From: Bathymodiolus brooksi
Taxonomy: Eukaryota > Mollusca > Bivalvia > Mytilida > Modiolidae
DNA: 64,000 nt
Assembly: GCA_963680875.1 (NCBI GenBank)
Contig: OY804588.1
Location: 75,106,829-75,170,828, forward strand
Direction of reading: 5' to 3'
The notes beneath the pieces were generated by a model. It ran no database searches. It saw only the letters and a list, made by a program, of their open reading frames with translations, and was not told the DNA's origin. Positions 33,501 to 49,400 of the stretch are shown here, one piece after another. Each line of letters starts with the position of its first letter. Position 1 is the stretch's first letter. A program made the position numbers and the translations under genes.

Positions 33501-36453
33501 TGTTATAGATAAATTGGAAGGTTAGTTGTCCTATACTTTGTTAATTATGTTATAGAGGACTTGGAAGGTTAGTTGTCCTACACTTTGCTATCGATGTTAT
33601 AGAGAACTTGGAAGGATTGTTGTACTATACCTTGTTATCGATGTCTTAGAGGACTTGGAAGGATTGTTGTCCTATACTTTGTTATCTATCTTATTGAGGA
33701 CTTGGAAGGTTAGTTGTCCTATATTTTGTTATTGATCTTATAGAGGACTTGGAGGGTTAGTTGTCCTATATTTTGTTTTCGATGCTATAGAGGACTTGGA
33801 AGGTTAGTTGTCCTATGCTTTTCTATCTATGTTATAGTGAACTTGGAAGGTTAGTTGTCCTATACTTTTCTATCTATGTTATAGAGAACTTGGAAGGTTA
33901 GTTGTCCTATACTTTGTTATATATGTTATAGAGGACTTGGAGGGTTAGTTGTCCTATATTTTGTTATCGATGTTATAGAGGACTTGGAAGGTTAATTGTC
34001 CTATAAATTTTTATCTATTTTATAGAGAACTTGGAAGGTTAGTTATCCTATACTTTTTTATCTATGTTATAGAGAACTTGGAAGGATTGTTGTGCTATAC
34101 CTTGTTATCGATGTTATAGAGGACTTGGAAGGATTTTTGTCCTATACTTTGTTATCTATCATATTGATGACTTGGAAGGTTAGTTGTCTTATACTTTGTT
34201 ATCGATGTTATAGAGGACTTGGAAGGATTGTTGTCCTATACTTTATTATCGATGTTATAGAGGATTTGGAAGGATTGTTGCCGTATACTTTGCTATCAAT
34301 GTTATAGAGGACTTGGAGGGTTAGTTGTCCTATGCGTTGTTTTCTATGCTATAGAGGAATTGAAAGGATTGTTGTCCTACACTTTGTTATCTATGTTATA
34401 GAGGACTTGGAAGGTTAGTTGTCCTATACTTTGTTATCTATGTTATAGAGGACTAGGAAGGTTAGTTGTCCTATACTTTGTTATCTATGTTATAGAGGAC
34501 TTGGAAGATTAGTTGTCCTATACTTTGTTATCTATGTTATAGAGGACTTTGAGGGTTAGTTGTCCTATACTTTGTTATCGATGTTATAGAGGACTTGGAG
34601 GGTTAGTTGTCCTATGCTTTGTTACCGATGTTATAGAGGACTTGGAAGGATAATTGTCCTATGCTTTGTTATCGATGTTATAGAGGACTTAGAGGGTTAC
34701 TTGTCCTATACTTTTCTATCTATGTTATAGAGAACTTGGAAGGTTAGTTGTCCTAAAATTTTCTATCTATGTTATACAGAACTTGGAAGGTTAATTGTCC
34801 TATATTTTGTTATCTATGCAATAGAGGTCTTGGAGGGTTAGTTGCCCTATACTTTGCTATCTATGTTATAGAGAACTTTGAAGGTTAGTTGTTCTATACT
34901 TTTCTATCTATGTTATAGAGAACTTGGAAGGTTAGTTGTCCTATACTTTGTTATATATGTTATAGAGGACTTGGAGGGTTAGTTGTCCTATATTTTGTTA
35001 TCGATGTTATAGAGGACTTGGAAAGTTAATTGTCCTTTACTTTTCTATCTATGTTATAGAGAACTTGGAAGGTTAGTTGTCCTATACGTTGTTATCTATG
35101 TTATAGAGGACTTGGAAGGTTAGTTGTCCTATACTTTGTTATCTATGTTATAGAGTAATTGGAAGGATTGTTGTATTATACTTTGTTATCTATGTAATAG
35201 AGGACTTGGAAGGATAGTTGTGCTATAATTTGTTATCTGTGTTATAGAGTAATTGGAAGGATTGTTGTGATATACGTTGTTATCTATGTAATAGAGGACT
35301 TGGAAGGATAATTGTGCTATGCTTTGTTATCGATGTTATAGAGGACTTGGAGGGATAGTTGTCCTATACTTTGTTATCTATGTAATAGAGGACTTGGAAG
35401 GATAGTTGTGCTATAATTTGCTATCTGTGTTATAGAGGACTTGGAAGGTTAGTTGTCGTATAATGTTTTATCTATGTTATAGAGAACTTGGAAGGTTAGT
35501 TGTCCTATACTTTTCTATCTATGTTATAGATAAATTGGAAGGTTAGTTGTCCTATACTTTGTTAATTATGTTATAGAGGACTTGGAAGGTTAGTTGTCCT
35601 ATATTTTGTTTTCGATGCTATAGAGGACTTGGAAGGTTAGTTGTCCTATGCTTTTCTATCTATGTTATAGTGAACTTGGAAGGTTAGTTGTCCTATACTT
35701 TTCTATCTATGTTATAGAGAACTTGGAAGGTTAGTTGTCCTATACTTTGTTATATATGTTATAGAGGACTTGGAGGGTTAGTTGTCCTATATTTTGTTAT
35801 CGATGTTATAGAGGACTTGGAAGGTTAATTGTCCTATAAATTTTTATCTATTTTATAGAGAACTTGGAAGGTTAGTTGTCCTATACTTTTTTATCTATGT
35901 TATAGAGAACTTGGAAGGATTGTTGTGCTATACCTTGTTATCGATGTTATAGAGGACTTGGAAGGATTGTTGTCCTATACTTTGTTATCTATCATATTGA
36001 TGACTTGGAAGGTTAGTTGTCTTATACTTTGTTATCGATGTTATAGAGGACTTGGAAGGATTGTTGTCCTATACTTTATTATCGATGTTATAGAGGATTT
36101 GGAAGGATTGTTGCCGTATACTTTGCTATCAATGTTATAGAGGACTTGGAGGGTTAGTTGTCCTATGCGTTGTTTTCTATGCTATAGAGGAATTGAAAGG
36201 ATTGTTGTCCTACACTTTGTTATCTATGTTATGGAGGACTTGGAAGGTTAGTTGTCCTATACTTTGTTATCTATGTTATAGAGGACTAGGAAGGTTAGTT
36301 GTCCTATACTTTGTTATCTATGTTATAGAGGACTTGGAAGATTAGTTGTCCTATACTTTGTTATCTATGTTATAGAGGACTTTGAGGGTTAGTTGTCCTA
36401 TACTTTGTTATCGATGTTATAGAGGACTTGGAGGGTTAGTTGTCCTATGCTTT
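30581..36453 (+). repeat. 2,021-bp higher-order repeat (43 units)
   Basis: The marker TACCGATG occurs at 30581, 32602 and 34623, exactly 2,021 bp (43 x 47) apart; TCCTTTACTT at 30991, 33012 and 35033 gives the same offset. The third copy lacks 188 bp (four units) near 35590, so the next landmark spacing is 1,833 bp (39 x 47). Copies are nearly identical. Confidence 0.88.
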
Positions 36454-39400
36454 TCTATCTATGTTATAGTGAACTTGGAAGGTTAGTTGTCCTATATTTT
36501 GTTATTTATGCTATAGAGGACTTGGAGGGTTACTTGTCCTATATTTTGTTATCGATGTTATAGAGGACTTGGAAGGTTAGTTGTCCTATACTTTGTTATT
36601 TATGTTATAGAGGACTTGGAGGGTTAGCTGTCCTATACTTGGTTATCTATGTTATAGAGTAATTGGAAGGATTGTTGTATTATACTTTGTTATCTATGTA
36701 ATAGAGGACTTGGAAGGATAGTTGTGCTATAATTTGTTATCTGTGTTATAGAGTAATTGGAAGGATTGTTGTGATATACGTTGTTATCTATGTAATAGAG
36801 GACTTTGAAGGATAATTGTGCTAAGCTTTGTTATCGATGTTATAGAGGACTTGGAGGGTTAGTTGTCCTATACTTTGTTATCTATGTAATAGAGGACTTG
36901 TAAGGATAGTTGTGCTATAATTTGCTATCTGTGTTATAGAGGACTTGGAAGGTTAGTTGTCGTATACTTTTTTATCTATGTTATAGAGAACTTGGAAGGT
37001 TAGTTGTCCTATACTTTGTTATATATGTTATAGAGGACTTGGAGGGTTAGTTGTCCTATATTTTGTTATCGATGTTATAGAGGACTTGGAAGGTTAATTG
37101 TCCTATACTTTTTTATCTATTTTATAGAGAACTTGGAAGGTTAGTTGTCCTATACTTTTTTATCTATGTTATAGAGAACTTGGAAGGATTGTTGTGCTAT
37201 ACCTTGTTATCGATATTATAGAGGACTTGGAAGGATTGTTGTCCTATACTTTGTTATCTATCTTATTGATGACTTGGAAGGTTAGTTATCTTATACTTTG
37301 TTATCGATGTTATAGAGGACTTGGAAGGATTGTTGTCCTATACTTTATTATCGATGTTATAGAGGATTTGGAAGGATTGTTGCCGTATACTTTGCTATCA
37401 ATGTTATAGAGGACTTGGAGGGTTAGTTGTCCTATGCGTTGTTTTCTATGCTATAGAGGAATTGAAAGGATTGTTGTCCTACACTTTGTTATCTATGTTA
37501 TGGAGGACTTGGAAGGTTAGTTGTCCTATACTTTGTTATCTATGTTATAGAGGACTTGGAAGGTTAGTTGTCCTATACTTTGTTATCTATGTTATAGAGG
37601 ACTTGGAAGATTAGTTGTCCTATACTTTGTTATCTATGTTATAGAGGACTTTGAGGGTTAGTTGTCCTATACTTTGTTATCGATGTTATAGAAGACTTGG
37701 AGGGTTAGTTGTCCTATGCTTTTCTATCTATGTTATAGTGAACTTGGAAGGTTAGTTGTCCTATATTTTGTTATTTATGTTAAGAGGACTTGGAGGGTTA
37801 CTTGTCCTATATTTTGTTATCGATGTTATAGAGGACTTGGAAGGTTAATTGTCCTGTACTTTTGTATCTATGTTATAGAGAACTTCGAGGGTTATTTGTC
37901 GTAAACTTTGCTATTTATGTTATAGAGGACTTGCAGGGTTAGTTCTCCTATACTTTGTTATCGATGTTATTGAGGACTTGGAAGGTTAGTTGTCCTATAG
38001 TTTTCTATCTATGTTATAGAGAACCTGGAAGGTTAGTTGTCCTATATTTTTCTATCTATGTTATTGAGAACTGGGAAGGTTAGTTGTCCTATACTTTGCT
38101 ATCTATGTTATAGATGACTTGGAGGGTTAGTTGTCCTATACTTTGTTATCTACCTTATTGAGGACTTGGAAGGATAGTTGTCCTATATTTTGTTATTGAT
38201 CTTATAGAGGATTTGGAGGGTTAGTTGTCCTATATTTTGTTATCGATGCTATAGAGGACTTGGAAGGTTAATTGTCCTATACTTTTTTATCTATTTTATA
38301 GAGAACTTGGAAGGTTAGTTGTCCTATACTTTTTTATCTATGTTATAGAGAACTTGGAAGGATTGTTGTGCTATACCTTGTTATCGATGTTATAGAGGAC
38401 TTGGAAGGATTGTTGTCCTATATTTTATTATCGATGTTATAGACGATTTGGAAGGATTGTTGCCGTATACTTTGCTATCAATGTTATAGAGGACTTGGAG
38501 GGTTAGTTGTCCTATGCGTTGTTTTCTATGCTATAGAGGAATTGAAAGGATTGTTGTCCTACACTTTGTTATCTATGTTATGGATGACTTGGAAGGTTAG
38601 TTGTCCTATACTTTGTTATCTATGTTATAGAGGACTTGGAAGGTTAGTTGTCCTATACTTTGTTATCTATGTTATAGAGGATTTGGAAGATTAGTTGTCC
38701 TATACTTTGTTATCTATGTTATAGAGGACTTTGAGGGTTAGTTGTCCTATACTTTGTTATCGATGTTATAGAAGACTTGGAGGGTTAGTTGTCCTATGCT
38801 TTTCTATCTATGTTATAGTGAACTTGGAAGGTTAGTTGTCCTATATTTTGTTATTTATGTTAAGAGGACCTGGAGGGTTACTTGTCCTATATTTTGTTAT
38901 CGATGTAATAGAGGACTTGGAAGGTTAATTGTCCTGTACTTTTGTATCTATGTTATAGAGAACTTCGAGGGTTATTTGTCGTAAACTTTGCTATTTATGT
39001 TATAGAGGACTTGCAGGGTTAGTTCTCCTATACTTTGTTATCGATGTTATTGAGGACTTGGAAGGTTAGTTGTCCTATAGTTTTCTATCTATGTTATAGA
39101 GAACCTGGAAGGTTAGTTGTCCTATATTTTTCTATCTATGTTATTGAGAACTGGGAAGGTTAGTTGTCCTATACTTTGCTATCTATGTTATAGATGACTT
39201 GGAGGGTTAGTTGTCCTATACTTTGTTATCTATCTTATTGAGGACTTGGAAGGATAGTTGTCCTATATTTTGTTATTGATCTTATAGAGGATTTGGAGGG
39301 TTAGTTGTCCTATATTTTGTTATCGATGCTATAGAGGACTTGGAAGGTTAGTTGTCCTATGCTTTTCTATCTATGTTATAGTGAACTTGGAAAGTCAGTT

Positions 39401-40451
39401 GTCTTATATTTTGTTATTTATGTTATAGAGGACTTGGAGGGTTAGTTGTCCTATATTTTGTTATCGATGTTATAGAGGACTTGGAAGGTTAGTTGTCCTA
39501 TACTTTGTTACCGATGTTATAGAGGACTTGGAAGGATAATTGTCCTATGCTTTGTTATCGATGTTATAGAGGACTTAGAGGGTTACTTGTCCTATACTTT
39601 TCTATCTATGTTATAGAGAACATGGAAGGTTAGTTGTCCTAAAATTTTCTATCTATGTTATACAGAACTTGGAAGGTTAATTGTCCTATATTTGTTATCT
39701 ATGTAATAGAGGTCTTGGAGGGTTAGTTGCCCTATACTTTGCTATCTATGTTATAGAGAACTTTGAAGGTTAGTTGTTCTATACTTTTCTATCTATGTTA
39801 TAGAGAACTTGGAAGGTTAGTTGTCCTATACTTTGTTATATATGTTATAGAGGACTTGGAGGGTTAGTTGTCCTATATTTTGTTATCGATGTTATAGAGG
39901 ACTTGGACAGTTAATTGTCCTATACTTTTCTATCTATGTTATAGAGAACTTGGAAGGTTAGTTGTCCTATACGTTGTTATCTATGTTATAGAGGACTGGG
40001 AGGGTTAGTTGTCTTATACTTTGTTATCTATGTTATATAAGACTTGGAAGGATTGTTGTGCTATACCTTGTTATCGATGTTATAGAGGACTTGGAAGGAC
40101 TGTTGTCCTATACTAGGTTATCTATCTTATTGAGAACTTGGAAGGTTAGTTGTCCTATACTTTTCTATCTATGTTATAGAGAACTTGGAAGGTTAGTTGT
40201 CCTATACTTTGTTATATATGTTATAGAGGACTTGGAGGGTTAGTTGTCCTATATTTTGTTATCGATGTTATAGAGGACTTGGAAGGTTAATTGTCCTATA
40301 CTTTTTTTATCTATTTTATAGAGAACTTGGAAGGATTGTTGTGCTATACCTTGTTATCGATGTTATAGAGGACTTGGAAGGATTGTTGTCCTATACTTTG
40401 TTATCTATCTTATTGATGACTTGGAAGGTTAGTTGTCTTATACTTTGTTAT

Positions 40452-43400
40452 CGATGTTATAGAGGACTTGGAAGGATTGTTGTCCTATACTTTATTATCG
40501 ATGTTATAGAGGATTTGGAAGGATTGTTGCCGTATACTTTGCTATCAATGTTATAGAGGACTTGGAGGGTTAGTTGTCCTATGCGTTGTTTTCTATGCTA
40601 TAGAGGAATTGAAAGGATTGTTGTCCTACACTTTGTTATCTATGTTATGAAGGACTTGGAAGGTTAGTTGTCCTATACTTTGTTATCTATGTTATAGAGG
40701 ACTAGGAAGGTTAGTTGTCCTATACTTTGTTATCTATGTTATAGAGGACTTGGAAGATTAGTTGTCCTATACTTTGTTATCTATGTTATAGAGGACTTTG
40801 AGGGTTAGTTGTCCTATACTTTGTTATCGATGTTATAGAGGACTTGGAGGGTTAGTTGTCCTATGCTTTTCTATCTATGTTATAGTGAACTTGGAAGGTT
40901 AGTTGTCCTATATTTTGTTATTTATGTTATAGAGGACTTGGAGGGTTACTTGTCCTATATTTTGTTATCGATGTTATAGAGGACTTGGAAGGTTAGTTGT
41001 CCTATACTTTGTTATTTATGTTATAGAGGACTTGGAGGGTTAGCTGTCCTATACTTTGTTATCTATGTTATAGAGTAATTGGAAGGATTGTTGTATTATA
41101 CTTTGTTATCTATGTAATAGAGGACTTGGAAGGATAGTTGTGCTATAATTTGTTATCTGTGTTATAGAGTAATTGGAAGGATTGTTGTGATATACGTTGT
41201 TATCTATGTAATAGAGGACTTGGAAGGATAATTGTGCTATGCTTTGTTATCGATGTTATAGAGGACTTGGAGGGTTAGTTGTCCTATACTTTGTTATCTA
41301 TGTAATAGAGGACTTGGAAGGATAGTTGTGCTATAATTTGCTATCTGTGTTATAGAGGACTTGGAAGGTTAGTTGTCGTATACCTTTTTATCTATGTTAT
41401 AGAGAACTTGGAAGGTTAGTGGTCTTATATTTTGTTATTTATGTTATAGAGGATTTGGAGGGTTAGTTGTCCTATATTTTGTTATCGATGTTATAGAGGA
41501 CTTGGAAATTTAGTTGTCCTATACTTTGTTATCTATGTTATAGAGGACTTGGAAGGATAATTGTCCTATGCTTTGTTATCGATGTTATAGAGGACTTAGA
41601 GGGTTACTTGTCCTATACTTTTCTATCTATGTTATAGAGAACTTGGAAGGTTAGTTGTCCTAAAATGTTCTATCTATGTTATACAGAACTTGGAAGGTTA
41701 ATTGTCCTATATTTTGTTATCTATGTAATAGAGGTCTTGGAGGGTTAGTTGCCCTATACTTTGCTATCTATGTTATAGAGAACTTGGAAGGTTAGTTGTT
41801 CTATACTTTTCTATCTATGTTATAGAGAACTTGGAAGGTTAGTTGTCCTATACTTTGTTATATATGTTATAGAGGACTTGGAGGGTTAGTTGTCCTATAT
41901 TTTGTTATCGATGTTATAGAGGACTTGGAATGTTAATTGTCCTATACTTTTCTATCTATGTTATAGAGATCTTGGAAGGTTAGTTGTCCTATACTTTGTT
42001 ATCTATGTTATAGAGGACTGGGAGGGTTAGTTGTCTTATACTTTGTTATCTATGTTATATAGGACTTGGAAGGATTGTTGTACTATACCTTGTTATCGAT
42101 GTCTTAGAGGACTTGGAAGGATTGTTGCCCTATACTTTGCTATCTATCTTATAGAGAACTTGGAAGGTTAGTTGTTCTATACTTTTCTATCTATGTTATA
42201 GAGAACTTGGAAGGTTAGTTGTCCTATACTTTGTTAATTATGTTATAGAGGACTTGGAAGGTTAGTTGTCCTACACTTTGTTATCTATGTTGTAGAGTAT
42301 TTGGAGGGTTAGTTGTGCTATATTTTGTTATCGATGTTATAGAGGACTTGGAAGGTTAGTTGTCCTATATTTTTCTATCTATGTTATTGAGAACCTGGAA
42401 GGTTAGTTGTCCTATATTTTGTTACCTATGTTATAGAGGACTTGGAAGGTTAGTTTTCCTATACTTTGCTATCGATGTTATAGAGAACTTGGAAGGATTG
42501 TTGTACTATACCTTGTTATCGATGTCTTAGAGGACTTGGAAGGATTGTTGTCCTATACTTTGTTATCTATCTTATTGAGGACTTGGAAGGTTAGTTGTCC
42601 TATATTTTGTTATTGATCTTATAGAGGACTTGGAGGGTTAGTTGTCCTATATTTTGTTTTCGATGCTATAGAGGACTTGGAAGGTTAGTTGTCCTATGCT
42701 TTTCTATCTATGTTATAGTGAACTTGGAAGGTTAGTTGTCCTATACTTTTCTATCTATGTTATAGAGAACTTGGAAGGTTAGTTGTCCTATACTTTGTTA
42801 TATATGTTATAGAGGACTTGGAGGGTTAGTTGTCCTATATTTTGTTATCGATGTTATAGAGGACTTGGAAGGTTAATTGTCCTATACTTTTTTATCTATT
42901 TTATAGAGAACTTGGAAGGTTAATTGTCCCTATACTTTTTTATCTATGTTATAGAGAACTTGGAAGGATTGTTGTGCTATACCTTGTTATCGATGTTATA
43001 GAGTACTTGGAAGGATTGTTGTCCTATACTTTGTTATCTATCTTATTGATGACTTGGAAGGTTAGTTGTCTTATACTTTGTTATCGATGTTATAGAGGAC
43101 TTGGAAGGATTGTTGTCCTATACTTTATTATCGATGTTATAGAGGATTTGGAAGGATTGTTGCCGTATACTTTGCTATCAATGTTATAGAGGACTTGGAG
43201 GGTTAGTTGTCCTATGCGTTGTTTTCTAAGCTATAGAGGAATTGAAAGGATTGTTGTCCTACACTTTGTTATCTATGTTATGAAGGACTTGGAAGGTTAG
43301 TTGTCCTATACTTTGTTATCTATGTTATAGAGGACTAGGAAGGTTAGTTGTCCTATACTTTGTTATCTATGTTATAGAGGACTTGGAAGATTAGTTGTCC

Positions 43401-46400
43401 TATACTTTGTTATCTATGTTATAGAGGACTTTGAGGGTTAGTTGTCCTATACTTTGTTATCTATGTTATAGAGGACTTGGAGGGTTAGTTGTCCTATGCT
43501 TTTCTATCTATGTTATAGTGAACTTGGAAGGTTAGTTGTCCTATATTTTGTTATTTATGTTATAGAGGACTTGGAGGGTTACTTGTCCTATATTTTGTTA
43601 TCGATGTTATAGAGGACTTGGAAGGTTAGTTGTCCTATACTTTGTTATTTATGTTATAGAGGACTTGGAGGGTTAGCTGTCCTATACTTTGTTATCTATG
43701 TTATAGAGTAATTGGAAGGATTGTTGTATTATACTTTGTTATCTATGTAATAGAGGACTTGGAAGGATAGTTGTGCTATAATTTGTTATCTGTGTTATAG
43801 AGTAATTGGAAGGATTGTTGTGATATACGTTGTTATCTATGTAATAGAGGACTTGGAAGGATAATTGTGCTATGCTTTGTTATCGATGTTATAGAGGACT
43901 TGGAGGGTTAGTTGTCCTATACTTTGTTATCTATGTAATAGAGGACTTGGAAGGATAGTTGTGCTATAATTTGCTATCTGTGTTATAGAGGACTTGGAAG
44001 GTTAGTTGTCGTATACTTTTTTATCTATGTTATAGAGAACTTGGAAGGTTAGTGGTCTTATATTTTGTTATTTATGTTATAGAGGACTTGGAGGGATAGT
44101 TGTCCTATATTTTGTTATCGATGTTATAGAGGACTTGGAAAGTTAGTTGTCCTATACTTTGTTACCGATGTTATAGAGGACTTGGAAGGATAATTGTCCT
44201 ATGCTTTGTTATCGATGTTATAGAGGACTTAGAGGGTTACTTGTCCTATACTTTTCTATCTATGTTATAGAGAACTTGGAAGGTTAGTTGTCCTAAAATT
44301 TTCTATCTATGTTATGCAGAACTTGGAAGGTTAATTGTCCTATATTTTGTTATCTATGTAATAGAGGTCTTGGAGGGTTAGTTGCCCTATACTTTGCTAT
44401 CTATGTTATAGAGAACTTGGAAGGTTAGTTGTTCTATACTTTTCTATCTATGTTATAGAGAACTTGGAAGGTTAGTTGTCCTATACTTTGTTATATATGT
44501 TATAGAGGACTTGGAGGGTTAGTTGTCCTATATTTTGTTATCGATGTTATAGAGGACTTGGAATGTTAATTGTCCTATACTTTTCTATCTATGTTATAGA
44601 GAACTTGGAAGGTTAGTTGTCCTATACTTTGTTATCTATGTTATAGAGGACTGGGAGGGTTAGTTGTCTTATACTTTGTTATCTATGTTATATAGGACTT
44701 GGAAGGAATGTTGTACTATACCTTGTTATCGATGTCTTAGAGGACTTGGAAGGATTGTTGCCCTATACTTTGCTATCTATGTTATAGAGAACTTGGAAGG
44801 TTAGTTGTTCTATACTTTTCTATCTATGTTATAGAGAACTTGGAAGGTTAGTTGTCCTATACTTTGTTATATATGTTATAGAGGACTTGGAGGGTTAGTT
44901 GTCCTATATTTTGTTATCGATGTTATAGAGGACTTGGAATGTTAATTGTCCTATACTTTTCTATCTATGTTATAGAGAACTTGGAAGGTTAGTTGTCCTA
45001 TACTTTGTTATCTATGTTATAGAGGACTTGGAGGGTTAGTTGTCCTATATTTTGTTTTCGATGCTATAGAGGACTTGGAAGGTTAGTTGCCCTATACTTT
45101 GCTATCTATGTTATAGAGAACTTGGAAGGTTAGTTGTTCTATACTTTTCTATCTATGTTATAGAGAACTTGGAAGGTTAGTTGTCCTATACTTTGTTATA
45201 TATGTTATAGAGGACTTGGAGGGTTAGTTGTCCTATATTTTGTTATCGATGTTATAGAGGACTTGGAATGTTAATTGTCCTATACTTTTCTATCTATGTT
45301 ATAGAGAACTTGGAAGGTTAGTTGTCCTATACTTTGTTATCTATGTTATAGAGGACTGGGAGGGTTAGTTGTCTTATACTTTGTTATCTATGTTATATAG
45401 GACTTGGAAGGATTGTTGTACTATACCTTGTTATCGATGTCTTAGAGGACTTGGAAGGATTGTTGCCCTATACTTTGCTATCTATGTTATAGAGAACTTG
45501 GAAGGTTAGTTGTTCTATACTTTTCTATCTATGTTATAGAGAACTTGGAAGGTTAGTTGTCCTATACTTTGTTATCTATGTTATAGAGGACTTGGAAGGT
45601 TAGTTGTCCTACACTTTGTTATCTATGTTGTAGAGGATTTGGAGGGTTAGTTGTGCTATATTTTGTTACCTATGTTATAGAGGACTTGGAAGGTTAGTTT
45701 TCCTATACTTTGCTATCGATGTTATAGAGAACTTGGAAGGATTGTTGTACTATACCTTGTTATCGATGTCTTAGAGGACTTGGAAGGATTGTTGTCCTAT
45801 ACTTTGTTATCTATCTTATTGAGGACTTGGAAGGTTAGTTGTCCTATATTTTGTTATTGATCTTATAGAGGACCTGGAGGGTTAGTTGTCCTATATTTTG
45901 TTTTCGATGCTATAGAGGACTTGGAAGGTTAGTTTTCCTATGCTTTTCTAACTATGTTATAGTGAACTTGGAAGGTTAGTTGTCCTATACTTTTCTATCT
46001 ATGTTATAGAGAACTTGGAAGGTTAGTTGTCCTATACTTTGTTATATATGTTATAGAGGACTTGGAGGGTTAGTTGTCCTATATTTTGTTATCGATGTTA
46101 TAGAGGACTTGGAAGGTTAATTGTCCTATACTTTTTTATCTATTTTATAGAGAACTTGGAAGGTTAGTTGTCCTATACTTTTTTATCTATGTTATAGAGA
46201 ACTTGGAAGGATTGTTGTGCTATACCTTGTTATCGATGTTATAGAGGACTTGGAAGGATTGTTGTCCTATACGATGTTATAGAGGACTTGGAAGGATTGT
46301 TGTCCTATACTTTATTATCGATGTTATAGAGGATTTGGAAGGATTGTTGCCGTATACTTTGCTATCTATCTTATAGAGAACTTGGAAGGTTAGTTGTCCT

Positions 46401-49400
46401 ATACTTTGTTATCTATGTTATAGAGGACTTGGAGGGTTAGTTGTCCTATATTTTGTTTTCGATGCTATAGAGGACTTGGAAGGTTAGTTGCCCTATACTT
46501 TGCTATCTATGTTATAGAGAACTTGGAAGGTTAGTTGTTCTATACTTTTCTATCTATGTTATAGAGAACTTGGAAGGTTAGTTGTCCTATACTTTGTTAT
46601 ATATGTTATAGAGGACTTGGAGGGTTAGTTGTCCTATATTTTGTTATCGATGTTATAGAGGACTTGGAATGTTAATTGTCCTATACTTTTCTATCTATGT
46701 TATTGAGAACTTGGAAGGTTAGTTGTCTTATACTTTGTTATCTATGTTATATAGGACTTGGAAGGATTGTTGTACTATACCTTGTTATCGATGTCTTAGA
46801 GGACTTGGAAGGATTGTTGCCCTATACTTTGCTATCTATGTTATAGAGAACTTGGAAGGTTAGTTGTTCTATACTTTTCTATCTATGTTATAGAGAACTT
46901 GGAAGGTTAGTTGTCCTATACTTTGTTATCTATGTTATAGAGGACTTGGAAGGTTAGTTGTCCTACACTTTGTTATCTATGTTGTAGAGGATTTGGAGGG
47001 TTAGTTGTGCTATATTTTGTTATCGATGTTATAGAGGACTTGGAAGGTTAGTTGTCCTATATTTTTCTATCTATGTTATTGAGAACCTGGAAGGTTAGTT
47101 GTCCTATATTTTGTTACCTATGTTATAGAGGACTTGGAAGGTTAGTTTTCCTATACTTTGCTATCGATGTTATAGAGAACTTGGAAGGATTGTTGTACTA
47201 TACCTTGTTATCGATGTCTTAGAGGACTTGGAAGGATTGTTGCCCTATACTTTGCTATCGATGCTATAGAGGACTTGGAAGGTTAGTTGTCCTATGCTTT
47301 TCTATCTATGTTATAGTGAACTTGGAAGGTTAGTTGTCCTATACTTTTCTATCTATGTTATAGAGAACTTGGAAGGTTAGTTGTCCTATACTTTGTTATA
47401 TATGTTATAGAGGACTTGGAGGGTTAGTTGTCCTATATTTTGTTATCGATGTTATAGAGGACTTGGAAGGTTAATTGTCCTATACTTTTTTATCTATTTT
47501 ATAGAGAACTTGGAAGGTTAGTTGTCCTATACTTTTTTATCTATGTTATAGAGAACTTGGAAGGATTGTTGTGCTATACCTTGTTATCGATGTTATAGAG
47601 GACTTGGAAGGATTGTTGTCCTATACGATGTTATAGAGGACTTGGAAGGATTGTTGTCCTATACTTTATTATCGATGTTATAGAGGATTTGGAAGGATTG
47701 TTGCCGTATACTTTGCTATCAATGTTATAGAGGACTTGGAGGGTTAGTTGTCCTATGCGTTGTTTTCTATGCTATAGAGGAATTGAAAGGATTGTTGTCC
47801 TACACTTTGTTATCTATGTTATGAAGGACTTGGAAGGTTAGTTGTCCTATACTTTGTTATCTATGTTATAGAGGACTAGGAAGGTTAGTTGTCCTATACT
47901 TTGTTATCTATGTTATAGAGGACTTTGAGGGTTAGTTGTCCTATACTTTGTTATCGATGTTATAGAGGACTTGGAGGGTTAGTTGTCCTATGCTTTTCTA
48001 TCTATGTTATAGTGAACTTGGAAGGTTAGTTGTCCTATATTTTCTTATTTATGTTATAGAGGACTTGGAGGGTTACTTGTCCTATATTTTGTTATCGATG
48101 TTATAGAGGACTTGGAAGGTTAGTTGTCCTATACTTTGTTATTTATGTTATAGAGGACTTCGAGGGTTAGCTGTCCTATACTTTGTTATCTATGTTATAG
48201 AGTAATTGGAAGGATTGTTGTATTATACTTTGTTATCTATGTAATAGAGGACTTGGAAGGATAGTTGTGCTATAATTTGTTATCTGTGTTATAGAGTAAT
48301 TGGAAGGATTGTTGTGATATACGTTGTTATCTATGTAATAGAGGACTTGGAAGGATAATTGTGCTATGCTTTGTTATCGATGTTATAGAGGACTTGGAGG
48401 GTTAGTTGTCCTATACTTTGTTATCTATGTAATAGAGGACTTGGAAGGTTAGTTGTCCTACACTTTGTTATCTATGTTGTAGAGGATTAGGAGGGTTAGT
48501 TGTGCTATATTTTGTTATTGATGTTATAGAGGACTTGGAAGGTTAGTTGTCCTATATTTTTCTATCTATGTTATTGAGAACCTGGAAGGTTAGTTGTCCT
48601 ATATTTTGTTACCTATGTTATAGAGGACTTGGAAGGTTAGTTTTCCTATACTTTGCTATCGATGTTATAGAGAACTTGGAAGAATTGTTGTACTATACCT
48701 TGTTATCGATGTCTTAGAGGACTTGGAAGGATTGTTGTCCTATACTTTGTTATCTATCTTATTGAGGACTTGGAAGGTTAGTTGTCCTATATTTTGTTAT
48801 TGATCTTATAGAGGACTTGGAGGGTTAGTTGTCCTATATTTTGTTTTCGATGCTATAGAGGACTTGGAAGGTTAGTTGTCCTATGCTTTTCTATCTATGT
48901 TATAGTGAACTTGGAAGGTTAGTTGTCCTATACTTTTCTATCTATGTTATAGAGAACTTGGAAGGTTAGTTGTCCTATACTTTGTTATATATGTTATAGA
49001 GGACTTGGAGGGTTAGTTGTCCTATATTTTGTTATCGATGTTATAGAGGACTTGGAAGGTTAATTGTCCTATACTTTTTTATCTATTTTATAGAGAACTT
49101 GGAAGGTTAGTTGTCCTATACTTTTTTATCTATGTTATAGAGAACTTGGAAGGATTGTTGTGCTATACCTTGTTATCGATGTTATAGAGGACTTGGAAGG
49201 ATTGTTGTCCTATTCGATGTTATAGAGGACTTGGAAGGATTGTTGTCCTATACTTTATTATCGATGTTATAGAGGATTTGGAAGGATTGTTGCCGTATAC
49301 TTTGCTATCAATGTTATAGGGGACTTGGAGGGTTAGTTGTCCTATGCGTTGTTTTCTATGCTATAGAGGAATTGAAAGGATTGTTGTCCTACACTTTGTT

